Assembly (NCBI GenBank): GCA_046331625.1
Contig: JAXLQL010000002.1
Location: 558,001 to 622,000 of the forward strand
Direction: 5' to 3'
DNA length: 64,000 nt
Source of the DNA: JAXLQL01 sp046331625
Lineage (GTDB): Bacteria; Acidobacteriota; Terriglobia; Bryobacterales; Bryobacteraceae
Shown: in pieces, positions 55,655-64,000 of the stretch
Layout: the number at the start of each line of letters is the position of its first letter
Position numbering within the stretch: the first letter of the stretch is position 1
Position numbers and translations under genes: made by a program
Notes under the pieces: model-generated
What the model was told of the DNA's origin: nothing
What the model saw: the letters and a program-made list of their open reading frames with translations, nothing else
The model's database searches: none

Positions 55655-56015
55655 CGCGCTTCCTGGCGGCTTTCGACTTGGCGGGAAGCTTCACCACTTC
55701 GCCAAACGTGGCTCCGAGCAGCGACTCGAGCCTGCCCGCGTCGCGCGAAATCTCGGGCGGAACGATCCACCAGTCTTTCATTCCCGCGCCCTTGCCCATC
55801 GGGTTGAAGCCGCTGGCGCCGGCGAGTTCCGGGAACTTGTCTTTGATTCCGGGCAGGCGCATCACTACGTCTTCCTCGAAGAGTCCAACGAAGAAGTTCC
55901 CTTTGACGAAGCAGCACGGGTATCCGAACATTTGTTTCGGCTGCACTTCGTCATGCTTCGGTGTGGCAGCGCGAAAGCGCTCCACGAGTTCGGGGCTCGA
56001 CTTTTTGAATTTCAC
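55623..56015 (-). CDS. TfoX N-terminal domain protein
   Basis: 130 aa from the GTG at 56015, with AGGAG 5 nt upstream. It has the TfoX_N pattern: ELVERFRAATPKHDEVQPKQ, MFGYPCCFVKGNFFVGLFED-like text (here GLFEEDVVMRLP) and GMKDWWIVPPEI. In Gammaproteobacteria TfoX relates to competence, but single-domain members are widespread and of unknown role. It follows the S9 peptidase by 8 bp and is likely in its operon. Confidence 0.85.
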   Translation of the reverse strand: MKFKKSSPELVERFRAATPKHDEVQPKQMFGYPCCFVKGNFFVGLFEEDVVMRLPGIKDKFPELAGASGFNPMGKGAGMKDWWIVPPEISRDAGRLESLLGATFGEVVKLPAKSKAARKRATGTLRSKSH

Positions 56016-56023
56016 GGGCGCTC

Positions 56024-57970
56024 CTACTTCAAGTACTTCTCCACCCACGCCAGGTGCTCCTCCATTACCTGCTGCACGAACTTTGGCTCGGTGACGCCGT
56101 GGCCTTGTCTCGGATACACCACCATGCGCGTGGGAACGTTGCGCCGCTCCAGCGCGCGATGGAACTCGTAGGCCTGCGAAGGCGGCACTCGCGCATCCGC
56201 TTCGCCGTGCTGGATCAGCGTGGGCGTCTTGACGTTGTTGACGAAATTGATGGGCGAACTCCGCCGATACACGTCAGGCTTCTCCCAAGGCGGACCGCCG
56301 AAGTAGTCTTCATACAAGCTCGGAATGTCTTGTGTGCCGTACATCGAAACGTGGTCCGTGATGCCGGCACCGATCGCCGCCGCTTTGAAGCGCGCGGTTT
56401 GCGTCACCGTCCACGCGGTCATGTATCCGCCATAGGACCAGCCCATCACCGCCATGCGGTCCGGATCGGCCACGCCCATCGCGATCACGTGATCGACTCC
56501 GGCCATGATGTCGCCGTAATCCATGCCGCCCCAGTCGGCGATAACGCGCGCGCGGAACGCAGCGCCGCGCCCCGTAGATCCGCGCGGATTCGGGCGAAGC
56601 ACCGCGTAGCCTTTCGCGGCGAATGACGCGATCGGATACAGTCCCGGACCTCCGTCGAATCCGAGCGTGAAGGCTCCGGCGGGGCCGCCGTGAATATTCA
56701 GGACCAGAGGCACGCGCTTGCCACGCTCGTATCCGGAAGGGTACGTGAGAAGGCCATCGAGGTTGATCCCGTCTTTCGATTTCCAAGTGATCACCTCGGT
56801 CTTCCCGCTCACCGGGCGCGCGAGGTTCTCGTTCGCAGCGCTCACCCGGACCGCAGCCGAGGCCAACAGCGGAGCCACCCAGCCTTCCTGCGGCTCGTCG
56901 GAAGAGTGGCGCGTGTACCCGATGAAGGTACCCGTGGAATTGACTCGCGCATCGGTGACGGTAGCGCGAAGCGACTCGTGGATCTTCACGGGCGGTCCGT
57001 CGATCGGCATGCGATAAAGCAGACCGCGATAGTGCGAAGTCTCGGAGAAGACGATCGATTTCGAGTCGCCGGCCCAACCGATGAGGTTCGGTTGTTCGTT
57101 CGGCGTATCGGGCAGCGCGCGGACCGAAGAACTCGCCCGATCGAGCAGCATGATCGTGGCAGCGCTACTGACCGTGTTTCCGTTCTGGCTCTCGAAGGCG
57201 AGCCAGCGCCCATCGGGCGAGTACAGTGGCGAGGACTCGGTGGCTGCGGTCGTCGCCAGTGGCCGCACGGACCGGGAAGCAAGATCGGCTTCCATGAGAT
57301 CGGCGTGGCGCGCGGCGTCCGCGTCCGGCCTGGGCACGCGTTGGAAAGCGATCTTGCGCGAATCCGGCGACCAATCGAGCGCGGTCACGTGAAACTCGCC
57401 GTCAGCGAGCTTCTCCGGCTTGGCGGGCAGTTCGCCATCGAGATTCACCACCCACAGCGAATGCAGTGCGGGCTTCTCGCCAACCACTTTGAAGTCGAGC
57501 TTTTCCTTCTTGCGCTTCTCGAGGTCCTTGTCTTCATCGGCGCCCGCGAAGGCGATGCGCTTGCCGTCGGGTGACACGCGGAACTGCCCGATGGCGCCTT
57601 TCCATTCCGTGATCTTCTCGGCCTCGCCGCCGGCGACCGGGATGCGATACAGGTTCGGTTTTCCCGAGCGCTCGGAGAGGAAGAAGACGAATGCGCCGTC
57701 AGGAGAGAATCGCGGCGCGGTGCAGCTCTTGTCGCCGCGCGTGAGTTGGAAGCGCCGCGAACCGGTCGTGGAGCCGGCGAAAACATGTGTGACGTTCTCG
57801 CTCTTTTCGGCGGCGATCACGGCTTGGCGCTCGGTCCAGACGGCCATTGATCCATCGGGAGAAGGCGTGACGTCTCCCACCGCGCGAAACTTCATTTGAT
57901 AGGCGGGCGACCAAACTGGCGCATCGGCAGCCAGCGCGAGGAACGCCAGCGGCATCCATGACAACTTCAT
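56024..57970 (-). CDS. S9 family peptidase (prolyl oligopeptidase/DPP-like)
   Basis: 648 aa with signal peptide (MKLSWMPLAFLALAADA). Residues 25-380 are a beta-propeller with repeated SPDG units (PRFSPDGAFVFFLSE, FRVSPDGKRIAFAG, LDWSPDSRKIAFQ). Residues 390-648 form an alpha/beta hydrolase with Ser512 (GWSYGGYM), Asp592 (GEADARVPP) and His624 (RQGHG). It should cut peptides, probably in the periplasm, and belongs to the acylaminoacyl/dipeptidyl peptidase group. Confidence 0.93.
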   Translation of the reverse strand: MKLSWMPLAFLALAADAPVWSPAYQMKFRAVGDVTPSPDGSMAVWTERQAVIAAEKSENVTHVFAGSTTGSRRFQLTRGDKSCTAPRFSPDGAFVFFLSERSGKPNLYRIPVAGGEAEKITEWKGAIGQFRVSPDGKRIAFAGADEDKDLEKRKKEKLDFKVVGEKPALHSLWVVNLDGELPAKPEKLADGEFHVTALDWSPDSRKIAFQRVPRPDADAARHADLMEADLASRSVRPLATTAATESSPLYSPDGRWLAFESQNGNTVSSAATIMLLDRASSSVRALPDTPNEQPNLIGWAGDSKSIVFSETSHYRGLLYRMPIDGPPVKIHESLRATVTDARVNSTGTFIGYTRHSSDEPQEGWVAPLLASAAVRVSAANENLARPVSGKTEVITWKSKDGINLDGLLTYPSGYERGKRVPLVLNIHGGPAGAFTLGFDGGPGLYPIASFAAKGYAVLRPNPRGSTGRGAAFRARVIADWGGMDYGDIMAGVDHVIAMGVADPDRMAVMGWSYGGYMTAWTVTQTARFKAAAIGAGITDHVSMYGTQDIPSLYEDYFGGPPWEKPDVYRRSSPINFVNNVKTPTLIQHGEADARVPPSQAYEFHRALERRNVPTRMVVYPRQGHGVTEPKFVQQVMEEHLAWVEKYLK

Positions 57971-57994
57971 GAGCTCCAGCTTAGCGCTTGGCGG

Positions 57995-58020
57995 TCTCCG
58001 TGTAGGGCGGGCTTCAAGCC
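57995..58020 (+). repeat. REP-like repeat, first half only
   Basis: TCTCCGTGTAGGGCGGGCTT followed by CAAGCC, matching the first half of the full copies at 5071 (minus) and 59072 (plus). It lies just upstream of the S9 peptidase start. Nothing else was recognised up to 58146. Confidence 0.6.
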
Positions 58021-58146
58021 AATCTCAGCGCTTCGAAGCCGCCGAGCCTCTCGCCCGAACGGACGGGCGGTTTTCCGCGTCGTCAAATTCAAACACATCT
58101 CTAAGAAATGTTTCAAACATTCCGATAGGTGAGTGTGCGCACGCAC

Positions 58147-58430
58147 ATGCTGCTCCTCCTCGCCGCTCTCGCCCTGCTCGCCCAACCGGACCGCTTCGGC
58201 CTCCCCGCCTGCGACCTCTCCGGACAGGAGTTGGCCATCCGCTCCGGATTCGTCCTCTGTCACAGCGCCTCGCTCCGCGTCCCCGTGTGAACCGCCTACG
58301 AGATCACTCCCGAGCGCCTCCACCGCCAAGGGCACCGTCCGCGCCACTTCCGCCGCGACCCCGCACTCGCGCAACCGGGAGCTTCCGATTCTGACTACCG
58401 CAACTCCGGTTATTCACGCGGTCCCTGGCA
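58147..58430 (+). pseudogene. DNA/RNA non-specific endonuclease remnant
   Basis: From the ATG at 58147 the frame reads LLLLAALALLAQPDRFGLPA and LAIRSGFVLCHSASLRVPV, then TGA at 58288 where the family has Trp (VPxWTAYE). After it comes TAYEITPERL, RPRHFRRDPALAQPGASDSD and YRNSGYSRG. In active members RG is followed by H-x-x-P with the catalytic His; here the sequence changes at that point to PWQALLASL. So the gene has a nonsense change and has lost its catalytic part. Confidence 0.65.
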
Positions 58431-58500
58431 AGCCCTGCTCGCATCACTCATCGACTCCCTCCAACCGGCCCGCCACAACGAAGCTCTGCTCGTCGAACAA

Positions 58501-58686
58501 ATGAGCCCCGCCCAGTGGCCCATTCCCGGCGCGTGGTCCATCGAGCCGCAAGCGACGCAGTTCGAAATTATGGATCAGTCCTCTCCGCTTGCGCGTCTCC
58601 TCGAAACTCTCACCGCAGGCGCGGGCAAAACCCCGCAAATGCACCCACCAAAAGCGATTTTGCAAAACGAGAAACTACCGCAATGA
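58501..58686 (+). CDS. small hypothetical ORF
   Basis: 61 aa (MSPAQWPIPGAWSIEPQATQ ...). It is in the same frame as the nuclease remnant, which reads into it without a stop, so it may be only the rest of that broken frame. Its TGA overlaps the next ATG (ATGA), which is typical of real coupled genes in this genome. No family or ribosome-binding site was recognised. Confidence 0.3.
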   Translation: MSPAQWPIPGAWSIEPQATQFEIMDQSSPLARLLETLTAGAGKTPQMHPPKAILQNEKLPQ

Positions 58687-58946
58687 ACATCTATCTTGAC
58701 GACTCCATCGAGCCCGTCTATGACTCTCTCACGCTCCAGCCCGGATGGTCTCTTCGCGCCTTGCTTGCGGCCATCAGAGCTTCGGCGCGCGCGTCCATCC
58801 AGAAGACGGCGCAGCAAAAGGTCGAAGAGTCGCAGCTCTGGACCGCCCTTCGCGACGCCATCTTCAACGCTCTGCTCCCATTCCCGGAAGCGCACCAGCA
58901 AGTCGGGTCCGCCATCACAGCCGTCTATGAGAATTTCAAAACCTAG
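58683..58946 (+). CDS. small hypothetical protein
   Basis: 87 aa (MNIYLDDSIEPVYDSLTLQP ...). Mostly helical, without Cys, signal peptide or membrane segment. It overlaps the preceding small ORF by ATGA. Codon use is ordinary for the region. No function can be given. Confidence 0.4.
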   Translation: MNIYLDDSIEPVYDSLTLQPGWSLRALLAAIRASARASIQKTAQQKVEESQLWTALRDAIFNALLPFPEAHQQVGSAITAVYENFKT

Positions 58947-59071
58947 GCGTTGGGCGAGCACGCAGCGCAGAATTTTCCAGGGGCCCTATGGCATGAGGCA
59001 ACGCAGCCGGGCATTTTCTGCGATCCTTCAGCTTCTTTGCTGGCCGCGCAGACTTCTCTGGTGCCAGATGC

Positions 59072-59120
59072 AGTCTCCGTATAGGGCGGGCTTGAGCCAG
59101 CGTGGGACTTCAGTCCCGCC
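59072..59120 (+). repeat. REP-like repeat, full copy 2
   Basis: GTCTCCGTATAGGGCGGGCT, TGAGCCAGCGT, then GGGACTTCAGTCCCGCC. It is the plus-strand counterpart of 5071-5113 and lies 58 bp downstream of the DUF1501 stop. The gap 58947-59178 holds nothing else recognised. Confidence 0.7.
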
Positions 59121-59178
59121 ACCGGAGCTCCGTGCCAAATCCTCTTCAGCGAGTTCCCGCGCTTGGCTTCAACCCCAC

Positions 59179-60570
59179 CTACACGAGAATATCCCGCACC
59201 ACTTCACCCGAAACGTTGGTCAGCCGCGCATCCAGCCCTTGGAACTTCATCGTGAGCCGCTTGTGGTCGACGCCGAGCAGATAGAGCATCGTCGCGTGGA
59301 AATCATGCACACTCACCGGATTCTCGACAGCCGCGTATCCCAACTCGTCCGTATTTCCATAGGCGAGCCCACCCTTCACGCCGCCGCCAGCGAGCAGGAA
59401 CGTGAAGCCCTTGATGTGATGATCGCGGCCGTTGCCGCCTTGCGACATCGGCGTCCGCCCGAATTCCCCACCCCACACCACCAGCGTTTCCTCCAGCATC
59501 CCGCGTTGCGCCAAATCGCGGATCAGCGCCGCCGTCGGCCGATCGGTCTCGCCCGCCTTGATCTCCACGTTGTCCTTGATCGCGCCGTGATGATCCCAGT
59601 CGCGATGGTAGAGCTGAATGAAGCGAACGCCACGCTCGGCAAGCCGCCGCGCGAGCAGGCAGTTCGATGCGAACGATCCGTCGCCGGGCTTGGCCCCGTA
59701 CATCTCGAGAACATGGCCGGGCTCCTTGCTCATGTCCACCAAGTCAGGAACGCTCGCCTGCATCCGAAACGCCATCTCATATTGCGAGATGCGCGTGAGA
59801 ATCTCCGGATCGTGCCGCGCGCCGCTCTCCACGCGATTGAGCGCGTTGATCGCTTCGATCGATTCCTGCTGCACCTTCCCATTGATGCCCGCCGGATTGC
59901 GGATATACAGCACCGGATCGCCGATCGAGTTGAGCTTCACGCCTTGATACTTGCCCGGCAGGAATCCGGCCGACCACTGCCGCGCCGCGATCGGCTGCAT
60001 CTGCCCGCCCTTGCCCGCCGAAGTCAGCACCACGTATCCGGGCAAGTCTTCGGTCTCGGCGCCCAGGCCGTAAGTGATCCACGAACCCATGCTCGGCCGG
60101 CCCGCGATGATCGCGCCCGTGTTCATGATCGTGTGCGCGGGATCGTGATTGATCTGCTCCGTCCACATGGAGCGCACGAAGCAGATCTGATCGGCAACGG
60201 AGCCGATCCGGGGAAAATGCTTCACCATCTCGATGCCCGCTTTGCCGAATCGCTGGAACTCGTGCTGCGGACCGAAGCAGATCAACTGCCGCCCCTGCAG
60301 TTGCGCGATCTGCTGCCCCTTGGTCATCGACTCGGGCATCGGCTTGCCATGCATCTCGGCGAGCTTCGGCTTCGGATCGAACGTCTCGAGATGCGAGGGT
60401 CCGCCAGCCTGATAGAGAAAAATCACGCGCTTGGCTTTTTGTTTGAAGTGCAGCGGCTGCACCACGCCCTTGGATCCGGCGGCGTGGAGCAGCGATTGCA
60501 ACGCAGCCACACCCAGACCCGCGCCCGCGCGGCCCAGAAACGATCTTCGGCAGATGTCGTTCGTCAGCAT
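59179..60570 (-). CDS. DUF1501 family protein, Tat-exported
   Basis: 463 aa. The N-terminus CRRSFLGRAGAGLGVAALQS is a twin-arginine signal. The body has VIFLYQAGGPSHLETFDPKP, TEQINHDPAHTIMNTG, RPSMGSWITYGLGAE, VVWGGEFGRTPMSQGGNGRD and HHIKGFTFLLAGGGVKGG, the pattern of DUF1501. This fold is related to the sulfatase/alkaline phosphatase group. It is nearly always encoded with a DUF1549/DUF1553 protein, as here (12 bp apart). The role is unknown, perhaps in breakdown of complex glycans. Confidence 0.93.
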   Translation of the reverse strand: MLTNDICRRSFLGRAGAGLGVAALQSLLHAAGSKGVVQPLHFKQKAKRVIFLYQAGGPSHLETFDPKPKLAEMHGKPMPESMTKGQQIAQLQGRQLICFGPQHEFQRFGKAGIEMVKHFPRIGSVADQICFVRSMWTEQINHDPAHTIMNTGAIIAGRPSMGSWITYGLGAETEDLPGYVVLTSAGKGGQMQPIAARQWSAGFLPGKYQGVKLNSIGDPVLYIRNPAGINGKVQQESIEAINALNRVESGARHDPEILTRISQYEMAFRMQASVPDLVDMSKEPGHVLEMYGAKPGDGSFASNCLLARRLAERGVRFIQLYHRDWDHHGAIKDNVEIKAGETDRPTAALIRDLAQRGMLEETLVVWGGEFGRTPMSQGGNGRDHHIKGFTFLLAGGGVKGGLAYGNTDELGYAAVENPVSVHDFHATMLYLLGVDHKRLTMKFQGLDARLTNVSGEVVRDILV

Positions 60571-60582
60571 GTTCTGTATCCT

Positions 60583-63500
60583 CTAATTCCGTGTAATCGT
60601 CTCGTGGAGATTCAGAATCGCGCGCGCCACCACGGTCATCGCGGCAAGTTCGTCCGGCTTCATTCCCGCCGGAACCGGAGACTCGCCCACCCCGAGCAAC
60701 TGGCGCGCATTCACCGGCGACGCTTGGAACTGCGTCAGGCTCGTGCGATGCAACCCTTCGAGAATGCGACTCTCTTCGGCATTCGGCGAACGGCCCAGCG
60801 CCTGTTGGAAAGCCCAGTCCAACCGCGGCGCGAATGCCGATCCACCCGAAGCCACGATCCGCTGCGCAAACGCGCGGCTCGCTTCCACGAAGATCGGATC
60901 GTTGAGCAGCACCAGCGCCTGCAGCGGCGTGTTCGAGTTCGAGCGATTGATCGCGCACTCCTCGCGGCTCGGCGCATCGAACGTCGCCAAGGTCGGATGC
61001 AGGAACGTGCGCTGCCAATACGTATAGAGCCCGCGCCGATAGAGCTCTGTGCCGCGGCCCGCCGAGTATTCGCGCTTCGGAAAATTCATTGCAGCCAGGT
61101 AACCCTCGGGCTGATACGGCTTTGCGCTCGGGCCGCCGAACTTCTCGACAAGCAATCCGGACACAGCCAACGCGATATCGTGAACCGACTCCGCATCCAC
61201 GCGGAACCGGCTCTGCCGTGCGAGCAGCCGATTGTCGGGATCGCGCTCATCGAGCGCGGGCGTGCTCATCGAAGTCTGGCGATACGTGCGGCTGGTGACG
61301 ATCGTCCGCACCAGGTGCTTCACGTCCCACTCGTACGTCGAACCCGCATCGAACTCGGGCTTCATGAACTCGGCCGCCAGCCAATCGAGCAGCTCCGGAT
61401 GCGCGGGCCACTCGCCTTGCGAACCGAGATCCTCGAGCACCTTCGAAAGTCCGGTGCCGAAGAACTGCCGCCACACGCGATTCACGAACACGCGCGCCGT
61501 GAGCGGATTCGCGGGCGATGCGATCCAGTTGGCCAAATCGAGCCGCGTCGCGCGCCCCTGCGCGGGAATCTTGCCCAGGAACGCGGGCACCGCCGGCTGC
61601 ACGATTTCGGACGCATCGTCCATCCAGTTGCCGCGCGGCAGAACGCGCGTCACTGGCGGCGGAACGGTCTCCGTCACCACGATCAACGGAATCGCCGCAT
61701 CCAGCATTCCGCGCTCGGCTTCGAGCTTCGCCACGCGAATCACGAACGGTTCGAGCTCCGGCACCGTGAACTGGAAGTGCCGGCCCAGCGCAGTGATGTC
61801 ATCGGACGTTCTCTTGCCCGGCTCGGTCTCGAGCGCCTTTTTCACTGCAGCCGGCAAACCGCGCTCGCCCGCCGCAAACAGAACGGACTCACCTTGTTTC
61901 GCTGCTTTCTGCCGCAGCGCAATGTCTCCCGACTCCGGCGCCGAATACGCACCCGCGGAAAGCGCCAGCCGCAGCCTTCCGATAGTCGCCTTGCGCAGAT
62001 CCGAATCATGATGGACGCGCACACGCAACGTCGTAGCAGCGCCCGTCTGGAGCTTGGCCCCGAACCGGATCGCCAAGAACGGACTCCGTGCCTCGTGATG
62101 CGTCGCCCCCCATCCAGTCTTCGTGTTGCCGTCGATCGCCGCCATCGCCGGATTCTCCTGCGCCGCGCCCGAACCATCGCTCGTCGCGAGCACCAACGGC
62201 ACCGCCTTGCCCGGCGCATCGGAGCTTTCCACGTCCACCTCGGTCACCACGAACCGGTCGGATCCGCGGCCAAAGCGGCTCCCCGGCAAGCTCTCGTCCT
62301 GCACCGCTTCGATGCCGAGCGCCGTCCACGCACCCGCGCCGGGACGCAGCGTGATCGAGTACGTTTCGTTGTCCGGGTTCGGACCGCTGGCGATCACGAG
62401 TCCACGCCCCGGCTTGTGCTCAGTCGCCAAGCTCGCGCCCCCCAGCGGACTCACGATATAGAAGTTCGATTCCACCGGCTCGGCATCATGGATGGTGAGC
62501 TTGGCGCCATTCGCCGCCGTGGCCGACACCGGAACTTGGTAGCGCCACGCGAGCTTGCCCGCGTTGTAGTCAGAGAGCACGCGCTTCTCCCAACCGAACG
62601 TGCGGCCCGCGATCTTCTCCGACTCGTTTTCAAGCGCGGCTTTCGCAGCCGCGAGTTCCCGGTCGACCTGCGCCAGGCGCACACGAGTGGCGTCATCGGC
62701 CACCTGTATCTTCGAACCCCACGCGCCGTCTCCGCGAACCGGAACCAAGCCGGTCTCCTTGATGTCGGCGAAGAATGCCTTCATCGAATAGAAATCCCGC
62801 GAAGTGAACGGATCGAATTTGTGATCGTGGCACTCGGCGCAGCCGAGCGTGGCGCCCAACCACACGTTGGCCACTGTGCGCACACGATCGGCCGCGTACT
62901 TCGCAAGGTACTCCTTCGGCTGCAAGCCGCCCTCGGCCGAACTGCGATTGATGCGATTGTAAGCCGACGCCACCTTTTGATCCACCGTTGCGTTCGGAAG
63001 CAGGTCGCCGGCCAACTGCTCGCGCGTGAATTCGTCGAACGGCTTGTTGTCGCGAAACGCGCGCAGCACCCAATCCCGATACGGCCACGCGGGCAAGTGA
63101 TTGTCGCCGTGGAATCCGGTGGTGTCCGCATAGCGCACGGCGTCGAGCCAGTGCATCGCCTGCTTTTCGGCGTAGCGCGGAGAAGCCAACAGCCGCGTCA
63201 CTACCTTTTCATATGCGTCCGGCGACGAGTCCCCCACGAACGCAGCCACCTCGGCGGGCGTTGGCGGAAGCCCCGTCAGGTCGAGCGTAACGCGTCGAAT
63301 CAGGGTGCGCCGATCGGCCTCCGCCGAAGGCTGCAATCCCTCGCGCACCAGCCGCGCTTGGATGAACGCATCTACCGGATGCGTCGCCCCACCCGGCGCC
63401 GCGGGCCGCCGCACCGGCTCATACGACCAGTGCCCTTCATATCGCGCCCCCTCGGCCACCCACTGTCGAATCGTCTGCTTCTGCGCATCCGAGAGCTCCT

Positions 63501-63783
63501 TGTGCGAATACTTCGGCGGCATCAGCTTGGCATCGGAAGCAAAGATGCGCGCCACGATGCTGCTTTCATCCGGCTTGCCAGGCACGATCGGCGTCGCGCC
63601 CGATGGCGACTTCTTCAGTGCTTCGTCGCGCACGTCGAGACGAAGGTTCGCCATGCGCGAACTCTTGTCGTGTCCGTGGCACCGGAAACAGGTATCGGCC
63701 ATGATCGGCCGGACGTCTTTGTTGAAGCTGACTGCGGCGGTCGCGAGCGGAATAAAGACAACTAAGTAGAGTATGGGAAGCAT
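60583..63783 (-). CDS. cytochrome c-type PSD1/DUF1549/DUF1553 protein
   Basis: 1066 aa from the ATG at 63783, which gives a signal peptide (MLPILYLVVFIPLATAA). A Planctomycete-type cytochrome c domain follows with DVRPIMADTCFRCHGHD (heme site CxxCH). DUF1549 at about 145-350 has FIQARLVREGLQPSAEADRR and a second CxxCH in GCAECHDHKFDPFTSRDFY. A middle part (about 480-600) looks like a carbohydrate-binding beta-sandwich. DUF1553 at about 700-1010 has NPLTARVFVNRVWRQFFG and LLDWLAAEFM. It pairs with the downstream DUF1501 gene. Confidence 0.93.
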   Translation of the reverse strand: MLPILYLVVFIPLATAAVSFNKDVRPIMADTCFRCHGHDKSSRMANLRLDVRDEALKKSPSGATPIVPGKPDESSIVARIFASDAKLMPPKYSHKELSDAQKQTIRQWVAEGARYEGHWSYEPVRRPAAPGGATHPVDAFIQARLVREGLQPSAEADRRTLIRRVTLDLTGLPPTPAEVAAFVGDSSPDAYEKVVTRLLASPRYAEKQAMHWLDAVRYADTTGFHGDNHLPAWPYRDWVLRAFRDNKPFDEFTREQLAGDLLPNATVDQKVASAYNRINRSSAEGGLQPKEYLAKYAADRVRTVANVWLGATLGCAECHDHKFDPFTSRDFYSMKAFFADIKETGLVPVRGDGAWGSKIQVADDATRVRLAQVDRELAAAKAALENESEKIAGRTFGWEKRVLSDYNAGKLAWRYQVPVSATAANGAKLTIHDAEPVESNFYIVSPLGGASLATEHKPGRGLVIASGPNPDNETYSITLRPGAGAWTALGIEAVQDESLPGSRFGRGSDRFVVTEVDVESSDAPGKAVPLVLATSDGSGAAQENPAMAAIDGNTKTGWGATHHEARSPFLAIRFGAKLQTGAATTLRVRVHHDSDLRKATIGRLRLALSAGAYSAPESGDIALRQKAAKQGESVLFAAGERGLPAAVKKALETEPGKRTSDDITALGRHFQFTVPELEPFVIRVAKLEAERGMLDAAIPLIVVTETVPPPVTRVLPRGNWMDDASEIVQPAVPAFLGKIPAQGRATRLDLANWIASPANPLTARVFVNRVWRQFFGTGLSKVLEDLGSQGEWPAHPELLDWLAAEFMKPEFDAGSTYEWDVKHLVRTIVTSRTYRQTSMSTPALDERDPDNRLLARQSRFRVDAESVHDIALAVSGLLVEKFGGPSAKPYQPEGYLAAMNFPKREYSAGRGTELYRRGLYTYWQRTFLHPTLATFDAPSREECAINRSNSNTPLQALVLLNDPIFVEASRAFAQRIVASGGSAFAPRLDWAFQQALGRSPNAEESRILEGLHRTSLTQFQASPVNARQLLGVGESPVPAGMKPDELAAMTVVARAILNLHETITRN

Positions 63784-63817
63784 GGCTCTGCCCCCATGAT
63801 ATATCCGCGCGAGTGCG

Positions 63818-64000
63818 CTAGCGGAACAAACCCGACCGCTTCCCGTACAGCGTATGGACCGTCCGACACACCGCAAGCGCGCCCCAGTACGCCACCAGCA
63901 CGCCGGTGCTCGCGCGCGCTCCCCACACCAGCAGTCCATACTGGATGCCGCTCCCCACCAGGTAGTTGAGCGGAGCGAGCGCCCACCGGTGAACCTGCAC
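63818..64000 (-). CDS. C-terminal part of a membrane protein
   Basis: The last 60 codons are in the window: about two hydrophobic segments (LNYLVGSGIQYGLLVWGA and VLVAYWGALAVCRTVHTLYG) and a basic end KRSGLFR. The beginning lies beyond 64000, so the family cannot be named. It ends 34 bp before the DUF1553 gene on the same strand. Confidence 0.5.
   Translation of the reverse strand: MQVHRWALAPLNYLVGSGIQYGLLVWGARASTGVLVAYWGALAVCRTVHTLYGKRSGLFR

Noticed and set aside
58696..63765. Very long plus-strand open frame (about 1690 codons)
   Set aside because: It is antisense to the well-supported DUF1501 and DUF1553 genes; the Arg/His-rich product is typical of a GC-rich shadow frame.

Overview
The window looks like a chromosomal segment of an acidobacterium, most likely of the Solibacter/Bryobacter group. 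This rests on the gene families seen: a serine hydrolase ending in the Solibacter-type C-terminal domain (TIGR03437), a large Oar-like TonB-dependent receptor with a carboxypeptidase-regulatory N-terminus, a DUF1501/DUF1553 pair, PEP-CTERM proteins, and a high-GC genome with many ATGA stop/start overlaps. No rRNA, tRNA, CRISPR array or insertion sequence was recognised.

Layout. 1-2686 (minus): a Tol-type cell-envelope operon (tolQ, tolR, TonB/TolA-like protein, tolB running off the left edge). 2786-4758 (minus): an accessory patch with a TIR-domain protein and a ParE/ribbon-helix-helix toxin-antitoxin pair. 5126-11811 (minus): dienelactone hydrolase, then a tightly coupled operon (PEP-CTERM protein, phosphodiesterase-TPR protein, GNAT acetyltransferase, cytochrome P450), preceded by a tandem duplicate of the PEP-CTERM gene. 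Both copies keep the same promoter. 12017-16936 (minus): EF-hand protein, ApbE-DUF2271 flavinyltransferase and PepSY membrane protein as one operon, then the serine hydrolase. 17048-26889: a NarL-type two-component pair, the TonB-dependent receptor on the opposite strand, and a cheA-cheW-mcp cluster. 26906-30271 (minus): a beta-propeller glycosidase-like protein and a Fic protein.

30272-50870 (plus): the whole str-S10-spc-alpha ribosomal superoperon from rpsL to rplQ, including fusA, tuf, secY, map, a divergent infA, rpmJ and rpoA; adk is absent. Between fic and this superoperon lies the most unusual structure in the window. It is an array of twelve copies (one degenerate) of a 13-15 bp motif, GTGCAGAAACGTTCA, whose start-to-start spacing alternates 30 and 20 bp with one 3-bp slip. 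It ends just before a good sigma-70 promoter. The first gene behind that promoter, rpsL, has an in-frame TAG at a codon that is Tyr in other S12 proteins.

50871-54897: a small defence-like island seeded at rplQ. A HEPN/RES-type protein and a small secreted protein lie between rplQ and a decayed second rplQ copy that still has its own terminator; an AAA ATPase plus DUF4276 pair follows. 54935-64000: a LolA-like secreted protein, TfoX-like protein, S9 peptidase, a decayed nuclease and two small unknown ORFs between copies of a REP-like repeat, the DUF1501 and DUF1553 genes, and a partial membrane protein at the right edge.
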